Shown: positions 1 through 9,316 of the stretch, piece after piece
Layout: each line of letters begins with the position of its first letter
Numbering within the stretch: the stretch's first letter is position 1
Source: JAJZEO01 sp964350315
Lineage (GTDB): Bacteria > Chlamydiota > Chlamydiia > Chlamydiales > 2-12-FULL-49-11
DNA: 64,000 nucleotides
Reading direction: 5' to 3'
Assembly (NCBI GenBank): GCA_964350315.1
Contig: CAYGJD010000006.1
Span: 1 to 64,000, forward strand
Notes under the pieces: model-generated
Told to the model about the DNA's origin: nothing
The model's database searches: none
What the model saw: only the letters and a program-made list of their open reading frames with translations
Program-made: the position numbers and the translations under genes

Positions 1-280
<280 letters not shown>

Positions 281-284
<4 letters not shown>

Positions 285-1126
285 AAATCAATTACTCTCC
301 ATTCAGGTAATAGAAGATCAAAATAATTAGATTCGTAACTCTCTACAAACCACCTTCTTGGAGCTACAACCACTTTATCTTCATTAAGATTTAAATAGGC
401 CGCCCACCATGAAAAAGATGAATTGGAAATTATATTGTTTTTACACATACTCATCAAATAAAAATCATAAAAAAAATGTTCATTTTCAACATATCTAATT
501 TGTCGAGGAATATCAGCAAACTCTTTTTTACACCAATCGATGTTATTCGAAAATATTATGAAAAGAGAATCTATAGGAAAGATTTCTATCGCTTTGATAA
601 AATAGTCTTTTGTGCAATTGGGATGACACTTTTGTTCAGGATCTTCTTTTAGATAATCTCTGAAGTGTATTGAAACCGTATTTGGATGAGAAATAATATC
701 TAAATACTTACTTTGGAGATAGGAGACGATTTTGTCTGAAGGAGAAAAAAGATCTATTATTTCTTTCTTATGACGATGAAAGTATTTTTCAGACTGAAAG
801 TATCCATGTAAAAGCATGTTCTTTCTATAAGGTATCTTTTTGTAGTTAAATTGTGTTTCATAGTAGACATTTCTAATTTTTTTCGTTGGTCTAGAAGAAT
901 TTACCCTAAAAAATATCTCTCTTCTGTTTTCCTGGATATTCCAGTCTGTCTTCTTTACTAAATCAGGAAATACTGCCTGAGCGCCATTGTCACGCGCTAA
1001 ACTTTCTGTAGCTGCAATAATAAACATCTGATTTCCAAGCTGACCCATTAGCTCTCCTTCTACAAAATCTAAAGCAGGTAACGAGGTCGGGACAATAATT
1101 GCTAAAAGCAGAAACAGTAATCTCAT
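281..1126 (-). CDS. Exported alpha-1,2-fucosyltransferase-like protein (GT11 family)
   Basis: This 281-residue protein has a signal peptide (MRLLFLLLAIIVPTSLPA) followed at once by a GT11-type catalytic domain. The N-terminal family motif GQLGNQMF is present, and the C-terminal hallmark NSSFSWWAAYLN is nearly perfect. GT11 enzymes transfer fucose from GDP-fucose in alpha-1,2 linkage, for example to make the H blood-group antigen. The usual HxRRGDY donor-binding motif reads HFRDYL here, so two residues seem to be missing and activity is not assured. The ATG overlaps the stop of the GT6 gene (ATGA), so the two are probably translationally coupled. Export of a GDP-sugar-dependent enzyme is unusual; secretion out of the cell is an inference. 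Family assignment is strong, substrate is not known. Confidence 0.87.
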
Positions 1127-1869
1127 TTTCTATATTCCTGGTGGTTTTTATCCAAAGCCAACAGACGTTTTTTAAAGGGCAAAGACCAATTTTCTGGATA
1201 ACAGTAGGAAGGAGATAACATTACAGTAGGTGGGTTATCTATACAATATCGATTCCAATGACTCTCATCATGCCAGACAGCAATAATCCCTTGATCTAAA
1301 TCTTTATAAATATTTTCTAATACAGTTGAAAACATCTTTAAAACGTGATTTTTCTTTCCCCCATAAAATCCACCAGCAAAATAATGTATTCCTTCTCCCT
1401 CACAAACGCATGCTGTTGATTTCTCTCTTGTCTCATAGCTTCCCTTCTTGTCTATAAACCCTGGATGTAGTGTAGCAACTAAATCCCCTAGAATTTCTGA
1501 TCCTACTTTATTTACAAAAAGCATGTCCGCATCTAATGCAAACAAGTAGTCTTCTTCTTCAAAACTTTTTTGATTTTTTAAATAAATTTCGTAGCGCATC
1601 ATTGTATCGTAAGGCCAACCCAATCGCTTTTGCTCAATTCGCACAATTTTTTCATTTTCTTCCAGCTTCCCGTCAGTAAAAATGTAAAAAGTAACTTTAT
1701 GATCTTTACAAAAATATTTTTCTGCTGATTCGATAAGAGGAGAAACGAATTCTATATATTTTCCAGTCGCTGTAATACACAAACCTATATTTTCAGCATG
1801 AATCCTAGGAAAATCAAGTAAAGAAAAACAAAACATCAACCAGATATAACAAAATTTATTCATAAACAT
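1123..1869 (-). CDS. Exported ABO/alpha-1,3-galactosyltransferase-like protein (GT6 family)
   Basis: This is a 248-residue protein with a hydrophobic N-terminus ending in RIHA. The remainder reads as a compact GT6 catalytic domain: FTDGK, MMRYEIYL, ALDADMLFVNKVG, LVATLHPGF, FAGGFYGG and WHDESHWNRY followed by LSPSYCYPE. These are the diagnostic blocks of vertebrate ABO and alpha-1,3-galactosyltransferases, including the HDES glutamate. GT6 enzymes add Gal or GalNAc in alpha-1,3 linkage. The metal-binding site is DAD, the DXD form; many bacterial GT6 enzymes are reported with NXN instead. It overlaps the upstream GT2 gene by 14 nt and the downstream GT11 gene by 4 nt. An internal ATG at 1863 is an alternative start. 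Family identity is strong; the acceptor is unknown. Confidence 0.9.
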   Translation of the reverse strand: MFMNKFCYIWLMFCFSLLDFPRIHAENIGLCITATGKYIEFVSPLIESAEKYFCKDHKVTFYIFTDGKLEENEKIVRIEQKRLGWPYDTMMRYEIYLKNQKSFEEEDYLFALDADMLFVNKVGSEILGDLVATLHPGFIDKKGSYETREKSTACVCEGEGIHYFAGGFYGGKKNHVLKMFSTVLENIYKDLDQGIIAVWHDESHWNRYCIDNPPTVMLSPSYCYPENWSLPFKKRLLALDKNHQEYRK

Positions 1870-2689
1870 TTTCTATATTCTCACTTATTGTTTCTAGTCT
1901 AAGATAGGGAGTTTTAGAGCGTATTTTTTTTTCTAAATCCATTTGATATTGAGCATCTACCTTATTATCATTTAAGGAATTTGCCATATTGTATACATAA
2001 AGTATAGAATCTAAAAACTTATGCCTTTCTCCTGCCATTTCAATCATTGGAAACATAATCGCTTGATCCCAAGACATTAAATAGAACTCCCCCTCTTCTA
2101 AAAGGTCTTCTTTTTTAATTTTCTTAAACAACCAACTATAAAATGTTCTTAAATGAGAAGGACATCGATATGTACGAAAGGAGTTGTTCTTTACTATTTC
2201 ATCAGGGACAGGAATGCTCCAGGAGGAACCGCCATAAGGATATTCAATCATAGTTCCATGGGTCAACCAAACTTCTTCTTGTGAATACACCTCATTTATT
2301 AGACTTAAAACACCAGTTCCATAGAACCAATCATCTCCATCCAAGCTTACTACAATCTCATCATCTTCTACAAAAGAATGTATTACATTATAAATATTCT
2401 CAAGAGCCCCAACTCTTTTCTTATTTTCAATCAGAGTAAATCTTTCACTTATTCTACTTTTTTTAATGTACCTTTTTGCTTGAGCTATAGTATGATCTTT
2501 AGAAAAATCATCAACGTATATGACCCTGTAGTTTTTATAATTTTGCCTAACAATTGATTCGATATTCTTTTTAACCCAATTCTGATTGTTATATGATGTA
2601 ACAAGAACAACAATCGGTTTTTCTGAAATTTCAGCCGAGAGAAAGGTTAAAGAAAAACACGCTAAAAACACAAACGATTTAAAATTCAT
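1856..2689 (-). CDS. Exported GT2-family glycosyltransferase
   Basis: This 277-residue protein begins with a signal peptide ending in FLSA. A GT-A fold, GT2-type domain follows: VVLVTSYNNQNW, YRVIYVDDFSKDHT and the metal-binding motif SLDGDDW. Enzymes of this family transfer a sugar from a nucleotide-sugar donor to many kinds of acceptor, so the exact substrate cannot be read. It is closely related to the gene at 7589-8410 and to the fragment at 1-284; all three share the N-terminal block and the C-terminal region that ends YVYN. It is the first gene of an overlapping four-gene operon (GT2-GT6-GT11-GT2). Base composition is visibly more AT-rich than in the housekeeping genes. Confidence 0.88.
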   Translation of the reverse strand: MNFKSFVFLACFSLTFLSAEISEKPIVVLVTSYNNQNWVKKNIESIVRQNYKNYRVIYVDDFSKDHTIAQAKRYIKKSRISERFTLIENKKRVGALENIYNVIHSFVEDDEIVVSLDGDDWFYGTGVLSLINEVYSQEEVWLTHGTMIEYPYGGSSWSIPVPDEIVKNNSFRTYRCPSHLRTFYSWLFKKIKKEDLLEEGEFYLMSWDQAIMFPMIEMAGERHKFLDSILYVYNMANSLNDNKVDAQYQMDLEKKIRSKTPYLRLETISENIENVYE

Positions 2690-2897
2690 TCAAACTTATC
2701 CACATATTTTTGATTTAAGTATTTTTATACTAATATTTTGTATTTAAGTGTACATTAATTTGTCATCTTAAGGAACAGACTACATGCAAACATACTGTCA
2801 TTAAAAGCAAAAAATACTTTTATCGAAAAAATTTACAAATCTCATTCTAAGTGCCAATGAAAATAGTCTAAAAATCACGCAGTTACTTATTAGAGAC

Positions 2898-3659
2898 TTA
2901 GTTATTCCTATTGTCGTACATTTGATTTAAAGAATTTTCAAATTCTGCAAACCAAACTTTTCCCATCTCTACTTCTGATTCCGTGGTATTAACTCTGCTA
3001 AAATTTAATACCTCTTTAGCTCGTTTGCTCAATTCTCTAATACTTAGATCTTTTTTCTTTTTTGCAACGACAGTAATATTATCAAGACAACTCCATGAAT
3101 AAGGTGTAATTGATTCAATTTCAAAACCTAATTGCGTAAGCACATTAACAAATTTCTCTTTATACCACCCATCATAATGAATTGCCCAACTTGCCTCATG
3201 TGATCCAAAAATGTGCCGTATGATTATTTGTTTTGTTTGGTAAGATTTCTCTCTAAGAAACCTTTCTAAAGCCTTTTCGAAATCTGGTGTTTCAATGACT
3301 AAGTACCCGTCAAGTTGCAACCAATATTGCCAGGCACACAGCAAAGCAATACTAGTTGCTCTGGTGAAATGTTCAAAGATATGATGATTTTCTATTTTGC
3401 TAACAGATTTGTTGGGAAAACTCAATTTAGTAATGTCGCAAAAATAATCAGCAACTTGGTTTTTATGTAATGACCTATCTTCAATTGGAAAATCAATATT
3501 GATAAATCCTTCTAACTTTTGTTCTCCACAACCTAAATGTAATAGAATATTTTCTCCATTTTTGATCAGACCTTTTTTTATTAAATCATTATAGGAATTT
3601 TGACCATCATAGGCAAAAATAGGCATGTTGAAAAAACACAGAAAGAAGATGAGAAACAT
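2898..3659 (-). CDS. Exported SAM-dependent methyltransferase-like protein
   Basis: I chose the ATG at 3659-3657, because it starts directly with a signal peptide (MFLIFFLCFFNMPIFA); an upstream ATG at 3686 adds nine residues. The mature part shows a class I methyltransferase motif I (LHLGCGEQKLEGFINIDF), then ENHHIFEHF and YLVIETPDF, the pattern of small sugar- or lipid-modifying methyltransferases. The acceptor is unknown. It lies upstream of the GT2-GT6-GT11 operon on the same strand, separated by about 200 bp of AT-rich sequence in which I see no gene. SAM is not expected in the periplasm, so export implies an extracellular or host-compartment role, as for its neighbours. Confidence 0.75.
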   Translation of the reverse strand: MFLIFFLCFFNMPIFAYDGQNSYNDLIKKGLIKNGENILLHLGCGEQKLEGFINIDFPIEDRSLHKNQVADYFCDITKLSFPNKSVSKIENHHIFEHFTRATSIALLCAWQYWLQLDGYLVIETPDFEKALERFLREKSYQTKQIIIRHIFGSHEASWAIHYDGWYKEKFVNVLTQLGFEIESITPYSWSCLDNITVVAKKKKDLSIRELSKRAKEVLNFSRVNTTESEVEMGKVWFAEFENSLNQMYDNRNN

Positions 3660-3858
3660 TTTCCGTGTTTGAGACTCTTTGGACATAAGGTTTTTACTCT
3701 CTTTATTTGGAATAGCCAGTTTATGACAAATAGTTTTAAAATTTCATACTGTAATTTACTGATTAAAAATTTGCAGTAGATTAGGCAACATATATTTCTA
3801 TGTATATTAAAGTCAAATTGAATATAGTTGATCTTCTTTAGCTTTTTATGGAAAAAAC

Positions 3859-4872
3859 ATGCGTCGTTTATTGTTGCTTTTTTTCACTTTCATAGTTTTT
3901 CCCACAACGCTTTTAGCGTTGAGCATAGATCGAGTCGTAATCTGGGGGCACAAGCTTCATTCACATACACATTCATATATTCACCACGGATTCTATAAAG
4001 CATTCAAACATCTAGGATTTCAAGTATATTGGTTTGATGACAACTCTTTTCCTAAAGACTTTAACTTTAAAAACACTCTATTTATTGTGGCAAGTAATGT
4101 GGATCTTAACGTTCCTCTTAGAGAAGATTGTTATTATATATATCATCACTGTTGGTGTAAAGAGCATCAGTGTGCTAGAGAAAAATATGGCTACTTAATT
4201 GATATAAATAGATGTATTTCTATCAAGTGCTTTTGGAAACCCTATCTTAACAAAAGTGATTCTGAATGGAAAATGACTGAACCCTTTGTTTACAAAAATC
4301 TAGAACAAAAGGAATGCGTCTTCCCGTGGGCAACAGACTTACTGCCCTACGAAATTGATGAAGAAAAAAAGACCCTTCTATCAAACTCTACCAAAAAACA
4401 GGTTTGTTATATTGGAACCATTTCTAATTCTGGCTATGGTGCCAATTTAAATGAATTAGAGCCTTTTTTTAGATCTGCTAAAGAATCCGACTTTAAAATT
4501 ATCACAAACGATCCTTGGTCAACCCCTCTTTCTAATGAAGAAAACATTCGAATTATGAAGGAGTCTCTTTTGTCTCCTGCAATACAAGGCAAATGGCAAA
4601 GTGAGGAGGGCTATATTCCTTGTAGAATATTTAAAGCCATTAGTTATGGAAAATTAGGCATCACCAATTCAAAGTATGTATCAGATCTATTTGAAAACAA
4701 AATCGTCTACAACTCAGATACAGCGCAACTGTTTTTTGATGCTCTTAAAGCATTAGAAACGTCTACTATCGATAGTCAATTAGATTTAATGAACTTTGTA
4801 AGAGATAAGCACACCTATGTATCTAGAGTGCAATTTATTTTAAATTTTTTGGAGGAACTCAATGCGAATTAG
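3859..4872 (+). CDS. Exported glycosyltransferase-like protein, WGHKLHSHTHSYIH family
   Basis: This is a 337-residue protein with a signal peptide (MRRLLLLFFTFIVFPTTLLA). The mature start VVIWGHKLHSHTHSYIH and the C-terminal block GYIPCRIFKAISYGKLGITNS look like the two halves of a GT-B-type glycosyltransferase, the second resembling a nucleotide-sugar site. I do not recognise a named family with certainty. A close paralogue lies on the opposite strand at 5654-6646, sharing WATDLLP, NFVRD.HTY and the two blocks above. The downstream GT2 gene starts 11 nt before its stop, so the two are co-transcribed. Confident as a gene, moderate on glycosyltransferase function. Confidence 0.72.
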   Translation: MRRLLLLFFTFIVFPTTLLALSIDRVVIWGHKLHSHTHSYIHHGFYKAFKHLGFQVYWFDDNSFPKDFNFKNTLFIVASNVDLNVPLREDCYYIYHHCWCKEHQCAREKYGYLIDINRCISIKCFWKPYLNKSDSEWKMTEPFVYKNLEQKECVFPWATDLLPYEIDEEKKTLLSNSTKKQVCYIGTISNSGYGANLNELEPFFRSAKESDFKIITNDPWSTPLSNEENIRIMKESLLSPAIQGKWQSEEGYIPCRIFKAISYGKLGITNSKYVSDLFENKIVYNSDTAQLFFDALKALETSTIDSQLDLMNFVRDKHTYVSRVQFILNFLEELNAN

Positions 4873-5638
4873 ATCTTTTTTAACCATTGCGTTTCTTAGT
4901 TATAGCTTTTTAGCGATGGCTAATTTCGATCTGACCATTATTACTTCCGTTTATGATGGTGACTTTTACATTAAAAATTTTTTAGAAGAAATCTCAAAAC
5001 AAACGATTTATTCTAAATGTCAGCACATCATCGTAAACGCAAATTCTCCAGGAAATGAAGAGGATATTATTAAACCATTTCTTGCAACTCACCCTAATGT
5101 AGAATACTACTCTCTTGACAAAGATCCAGGATTATACGCTGTTTGGAATTTTGCCATTAAGAATAGCTTAAGTGAATATATTATTAATGCTAATCTTGAT
5201 GATCGTTTAAGGTACGACACCTACCAAATTTTACTTTCTGAAATTTCTTCTGATTCAACCATTGATCTTGTCTATTCAGATGCATATATTACACAAAAGC
5301 CAAATCAATCATTTGGAAAACATCAATATGATTCAAGCTATATCGCTCCAGAGTTTTCTCACGAATCACTAGTCACCGGTTGTTATATTGGATCACACCC
5401 TATGTGGCGAAAATCTCTTCACGAAAAATTTGGTTACTTTAATGAAAGCTTTACATGTGCAGGAGATTGGGAAATGTGGCTCCGGGCAAGCTATAACGGC
5501 GCAAAATTTATGCATTTAAATGAATTAACGGGGCTTAATTATATAGGAGCAAAAACTTTATCCTCCTCTTCTAAATTTGCCATTAAGAGAAAGTGGGAAG
5601 CAGAAGTAATTCATAGCCTATATAGACAAACTAAATAA
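4862..5638 (+). CDS. Exported GT2-family glycosyltransferase
   Basis: This 258-residue protein has a signal peptide ending in LAMA followed by a GT2-type domain: LTIITSVYDGDFY, CQHIIVNANSPG, DPGLYAVWNFAI and the DXD-like NLDDR. The region CAGDWEMWLR is the acceptor-side motif common in this family. It is of a different GT2 subtype from the DGDDW paralogues nearby. It overlaps the end of the preceding gene by 11 nt and has the ribosome-binding-like sequence GGAGGAACTC just before its ATG, inside the upstream gene. The substrate is unknown. It ends 16 nt before the stop of the convergent gene at 5654. Confidence 0.86.
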   Translation: MRIRSFLTIAFLSYSFLAMANFDLTIITSVYDGDFYIKNFLEEISKQTIYSKCQHIIVNANSPGNEEDIIKPFLATHPNVEYYSLDKDPGLYAVWNFAIKNSLSEYIINANLDDRLRYDTYQILLSEISSDSTIDLVYSDAYITQKPNQSFGKHQYDSSYIAPEFSHESLVTGCYIGSHPMWRKSLHEKFGYFNESFTCAGDWEMWLRASYNGAKFMHLNELTGLNYIGAKTLSSSSKFAIKRKWEAEVIHSLYRQTK

Positions 5639-5653
5639 TTTCAGTTAATTTTT

Positions 5654-6646
5654 CTATCTCTTACTCGCTTCAACTTTTTCAAAAAAATCAAAGAGCTGTT
5701 CAATTCGGTTAATATAGGTATGGTTGTCTCTGACAAAATTTATCACATCATCTAGTTCTGATTGTGAAATTTCTTTTAATCGCTTTTTCGCATCATAGAA
5801 CAGTTTTTTTGTATCAGAATTATAGACTATTTTTTTGTTAAATAGTTCATAAACTCTATAGGAATTTGTAACTCCTAACTGGCCATAGCTTATATTCTTA
5901 AAAATTCTACAAGGAATATAACCTTTTTCCTTTTGCCAATTTCCTACAATTGTCGGAGCCATATAAGATCTTTTTATTACATCCATTGCTTTTGCTTCTG
6001 AAATACCACTTTTTTGTTCAAAAGTTACTCCACTTTCTCTACATGCTTCTATAAATGGAGTAATTTCTCCTATATTCCCAAAGTCTCCACCACCAATAGT
6101 CCCAACCCAAAAAATCTTTTTTGATTTCTTTAAATGAACACCTTTGTTTCTAATCGTATCAATTTCATCTGGCAAGAGATCCGTTGCCCAAGGCATATAA
6201 ATAACTCTGCTATTTAAATCGTAATAAATGCATTCGCTAACTTTCTCACAACTAGTTCTTGATATAACATCATCTGTATAGACCTGCAAAATAATAACAT
6301 GTTCTTGAGGAAGTTTATTGTATTTTTCAAAATTGCAGTTATGCAAAACATACAAAGAATCATCCCTAAGGGGAATATTTTTATCAACCTGCCCTTCCGT
6401 TATGAACAAACTATTAGTGAAATCAACAAGATCAATATCATCATGTTCATCAAGCCAGTAAACAGAATAACCCATGTGTTGAAATGCTTTAAAAAATGCC
6501 GCATGGATATACGAATGCGTATGACTATGAAGTTTGTGACCCCAAATAACAACTTTATCAAAGGAGTGAAGATGGTTTTGAAATATATTTATCGCCACAA
6601 ATATGGTTAGTAAAATTTTTCTTTTTTTCCAAAACTCCATCTTCAC
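5654..6646 (-). CDS. Exported glycosyltransferase-like protein, WGHKLHSHTHSYIH family (paralogue)
   Basis: This 330-residue protein is the inverted paralogue of the gene at 3859-4872. A positively charged N-terminus and hydrophobic stretch (residues about 10-28, ending HLHS) form a signal peptide. The mature protein then begins with FDKVVIWGHKLHSHTHSYIH. The C-terminal half has GGGDFGN and GYIPCRIFKNISYGQLGVTNS, consistent with a GT-B nucleotide-sugar domain. The two copies are convergent, with one GT2 gene between them, which suggests an inverted duplication inside the island. An ATG two codons downstream is an equal alternative start. Function beyond probable sugar transfer is not known. 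Confidence 0.72.
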   Translation of the reverse strand: MKMEFWKKRKILLTIFVAINIFQNHLHSFDKVVIWGHKLHSHTHSYIHAAFFKAFQHMGYSVYWLDEHDDIDLVDFTNSLFITEGQVDKNIPLRDDSLYVLHNCNFEKYNKLPQEHVIILQVYTDDVISRTSCEKVSECIYYDLNSRVIYMPWATDLLPDEIDTIRNKGVHLKKSKKIFWVGTIGGGDFGNIGEITPFIEACRESGVTFEQKSGISEAKAMDVIKRSYMAPTIVGNWQKEKGYIPCRIFKNISYGQLGVTNSYRVYELFNKKIVYNSDTKKLFYDAKKRLKEISQSELDDVINFVRDNHTYINRIEQLFDFFEKVEASKR

Positions 6647-6679
6647 TCCAATGATTTTTAACCTAGATTTAATGAACGA

Positions 6680-7510
6680 CTAGCTCTTCTTTCTTAACAC
6701 AGCATAACTAACAGAGCTATTATATATATGTGGACTGTATAATATACTTCCGTCTGCATTTTCTCTTTTGTAGTAATAGTGGTTGGGGTTCCTACTTGAT
6801 GTTATTGTTTGATCAAATGCATTTACCACCGCATCGTCGTTATCAAGAATAAAATAGTCTTTAATTAAATCAAGAAAGTTTGGAAGTGAAAATGACAATG
6901 CTGATTCTTCTCGGTTAAACATTCCATTTTCAATCAAACTTAGCTCTAAATCATTCCATTTGTTATGAATAGTTTGAGGCAATTTCTTATCCCATTGTTC
7001 GTCTAAAGTAATTACCAAAAGGCCATTGTCTTTTAGAACTCTATGACATTCTTGAATGCTTTTTAAGAAAATTTCATAAGGAATGTGCTCAAATGTACTT
7101 ATACAATATGCAACATCAAATGAATCATTCGGATATTTGAGATCAGCCATACTCATATATCGCATTGTGAAATTTGGTTTATTCAAGATTTCTTCTTTAG
7201 TCATTCTACCATCAAAATCAATACCTGCATAAAAACTTGGTTTCTGATTTTTAACTATATATTCATACCAATTATATTGTGACGGAAGCCCTACACCTAG
7301 ATCTATAACTCTTTTTCCTTCAACAGAAACAACAGAGTTTACCCAATAATATTCATACGGGCGACTACCCCAGTTTCCCCAGGTAATTCCTTCAAGTACT
7401 TTATCTGTTTTTTTGCAAATTCCAATTGTTTTTACTTCATTTGCTTGAAGAAAAGTACCAAAGAAAATCAGCGCTAAAATTGCTGTCCATTTTTTAAACT
7501 TGTTCGTCAT
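6680..7510 (-). CDS. Exported SAM-dependent methyltransferase
   Basis: A 276-residue protein with signal peptide ending in FLQA. It carries a class I methyltransferase core: RVIDLGVGLPSQYNW (motif I), FYAGIDFDGR, then SFDVAYCISTFEHIPYE and ECHRVLKDNGLLVITLDE, typical of Methyltransf_11-like enzymes. The acceptor is unknown; methylation of sugars made by the neighbouring transferases is a reasonable guess. It is read in the same direction as the downstream gene at 5654-6646, 33 nt away, and probably shares its transcript. This is the second methyltransferase in the island with an export signal, which is unusual because SAM is a cytosolic cofactor. Confidence 0.82.
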   Translation of the reverse strand: MTNKFKKWTAILALIFFGTFLQANEVKTIGICKKTDKVLEGITWGNWGSRPYEYYWVNSVVSVEGKRVIDLGVGLPSQYNWYEYIVKNQKPSFYAGIDFDGRMTKEEILNKPNFTMRYMSMADLKYPNDSFDVAYCISTFEHIPYEIFLKSIQECHRVLKDNGLLVITLDEQWDKKLPQTIHNKWNDLELSLIENGMFNREESALSFSLPNFLDLIKDYFILDNDDAVVNAFDQTITSSRNPNHYYYKRENADGSILYSPHIYNSSVSYAVLRKKS

Positions 7511-7588
7511 AATTTCTCCTGTTTTTAAAAGTTAAACTTTGAATCACAACCTTCTTATTGTCAAACATTTTTTCCTATCTTTTTTTGT

Positions 7589-8410
7589 TCAATTCCAATT
7601 GTAGTCTCTACTTTTTAGGTGAGAATATTTAGGTGCATTTCTGATGTGTTTTTCTAACTTTAATTGGTAATCTCTATCTTTTCTATGATCGTTGATTGGG
7701 TTATCAATATTATAAACATAGAGAACATGGTCTATGAATTTTTGCCTTGGGCCGGCCATTTCTAACATGGGGAACATAATTGCTAAATCCCATGTCATCT
7801 TGAAAAATTCGCCTTCATAGAAAAGGTCATTCTTTCTGATTTTCTTAAATAGCCAGGCATAAAATGTACGCAGATGTGAAGGCTGACATTTTTGTCTGTA
7901 AGCGTTTCTTTTCATCGTTATCTGTGTGATTTCAGAGCTTATTCCCGCGCTTCCATCAGAATTAATATATGTTCCATGTGTTACCCAAATTCGGTCTCTT
8001 GATGAGTATGCGTGGTTTAATGTGTTCAAGACTTCTGAGTCAAATAGCCAATCATCTCCATCAAGGGTAACTATTATTTCTTCATCATCACAGCTATGTA
8101 CTGCGTTATAAATGTTTTTTAGTGCTCCTTGATTTTCTTTGTTATTTATCAGGGTAACTTTATTTTTGCGCTCATGAGTACTTAGAAAAGATTCAAGGGT
8201 CTTCCGGGTATTATCAGTGGAACAATCATTGATATAAATTACTCGATAATTATTGTAATTTTGTGATAAAACCGAGTCCAAATTTATCTCTACCCACCTT
8301 TCATTGTTATAAGAAGGAATAACAACTACTATTGGTTTTTCTGCAAATTGATCTGCTTTAATAAATAGAGGAATCCCTATAAAAAAAATGAACCCTAGTA
8401 TTCTGAACAT
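7589..8410 (-). CDS. Exported GT2-family glycosyltransferase
   Basis: I place the start at the ATG 8410-8408. It follows a good GGAGA ribosome site and begins directly with a signal peptide (MFRILGFIFFIGIPLFIKA). A longer frame reaching 8548 would overlap the divergent GT25 gene. The domain has VVVIPSYNNERW, RVIYINDCSTDNT, TLDGDDW and a C-terminal block matching the GT2 gene at 1856-2689, so the two are paralogues. Donor and acceptor are unknown. The divergent gene at 8466 starts 55 nt away, so a shared two-way promoter region is likely. Confidence 0.86.
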   Translation of the reverse strand: MFRILGFIFFIGIPLFIKADQFAEKPIVVVIPSYNNERWVEINLDSVLSQNYNNYRVIYINDCSTDNTRKTLESFLSTHERKNKVTLINNKENQGALKNIYNAVHSCDDEEIIVTLDGDDWLFDSEVLNTLNHAYSSRDRIWVTHGTYINSDGSAGISSEITQITMKRNAYRQKCQPSHLRTFYAWLFKKIRKNDLFYEGEFFKMTWDLAIMFPMLEMAGPRQKFIDHVLYVYNIDNPINDHRKDRDYQLKLEKHIRNAPKYSHLKSRDYNWN

Positions 8411-8465
8411 TTTGTTCTCCATTCTTAGAATAAGTTTAATTTTGTCATTCACATAAAAGGACGTT

Positions 8466-9290
8466 ATGAAAAGTACTTTATTTCTTATTTTTTTTGTATT
8501 TAATAGTTTAGCAGCAAACCAATATCTTTGTAAGCATTTACGAAACATTGATTCGGCTAATTATCATTCAAATCTGGAAGGAATTGATTGTATCTATGTG
8601 ATTAATTTGACAAAGAGGCCTGAAAAATGGGAAAATACAAAACTTAAACTGAACGAACAAGCGCTTAGCGCGGTTAGAGTTAGTGCAATAAATGGTTGGC
8701 AACTGAAAAAGTTTCAAGTTAGACGGTTAACAGGAGGATTAAACAAATATGACACCGAATTCAACCCAGGAAGGCTTGGGTGTTCTCTCAGTCATATCTC
8801 TGCCTGGAATCACGCTCTTGAAAACAACTTTAGTCAAATTTTGGTTCTGGAAGATGACATTAAATTTGTAGATTCTTCTTCAAAAATTCCAGAGCTTATA
8901 AGTGAATTAAATACTCTTGATCCTGAATGGGACGTTCTTTATACCGATCCAAATACAGTTGATTGGGATGGGAACTATGTCGACATTCCTTACATAAACT
9001 GTTCTCACCCAAGTGTGATGATTGATGATCCAGACTATTATCTGTTTCGCGAGCAGGTTAGTGAAAACTTTGAAAGAATTCGAGCAAGATGGGGAACATA
9101 TTCAATGATAATATCACGAAAAGGATTGATTAAATTATTTCGATATCATCTTCTAACAGATTTATGGACCTCTATTGATGTATCTATCCATCATACACCG
9201 AAAATTCGTCAATATGTCATGAAGAGCCCAATTATAACTCATGATACAGAAAGTAGGATATCCGATACTGAGCATGAGCCGGCAATTTAA
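8466..9290 (+). CDS. Exported GT25-family glycosyltransferase
   Basis: A 274-residue protein with a short signal peptide (MKSTLFLIFFVFNSLAA). The remainder fits GT25, the family of LPS beta-galactosyltransferases and collagen galactosyltransferases: CIYVINLTKRPEKW, GRLGCSLSHISAWNHAL and ILVLEDDIKF near the centre, and the late block GTYSMIISRKG followed by SIDVSIHH. GT25 enzymes normally act in the bacterial cytosol on LPS, or in the eukaryotic ER on collagen; a bacterial copy with a cleavable signal is unusual. Its start is 55 nt from the divergent GT2 gene. It closes the island on the right; housekeeping uvrB follows, convergent. Confidence 0.88.
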   Translation: MKSTLFLIFFVFNSLAANQYLCKHLRNIDSANYHSNLEGIDCIYVINLTKRPEKWENTKLKLNEQALSAVRVSAINGWQLKKFQVRRLTGGLNKYDTEFNPGRLGCSLSHISAWNHALENNFSQILVLEDDIKFVDSSSKIPELISELNTLDPEWDVLYTDPNTVDWDGNYVDIPYINCSHPSVMIDDPDYYLFREQVSENFERIRARWGTYSMIISRKGLIKLFRYHLLTDLWTSIDVSIHHTPKIRQYVMKSPIITHDTESRISDTEHEPAI

Positions 9291-9316
9291 GTTATCGTTT
9301 TTTTCTTGAATCTGTT

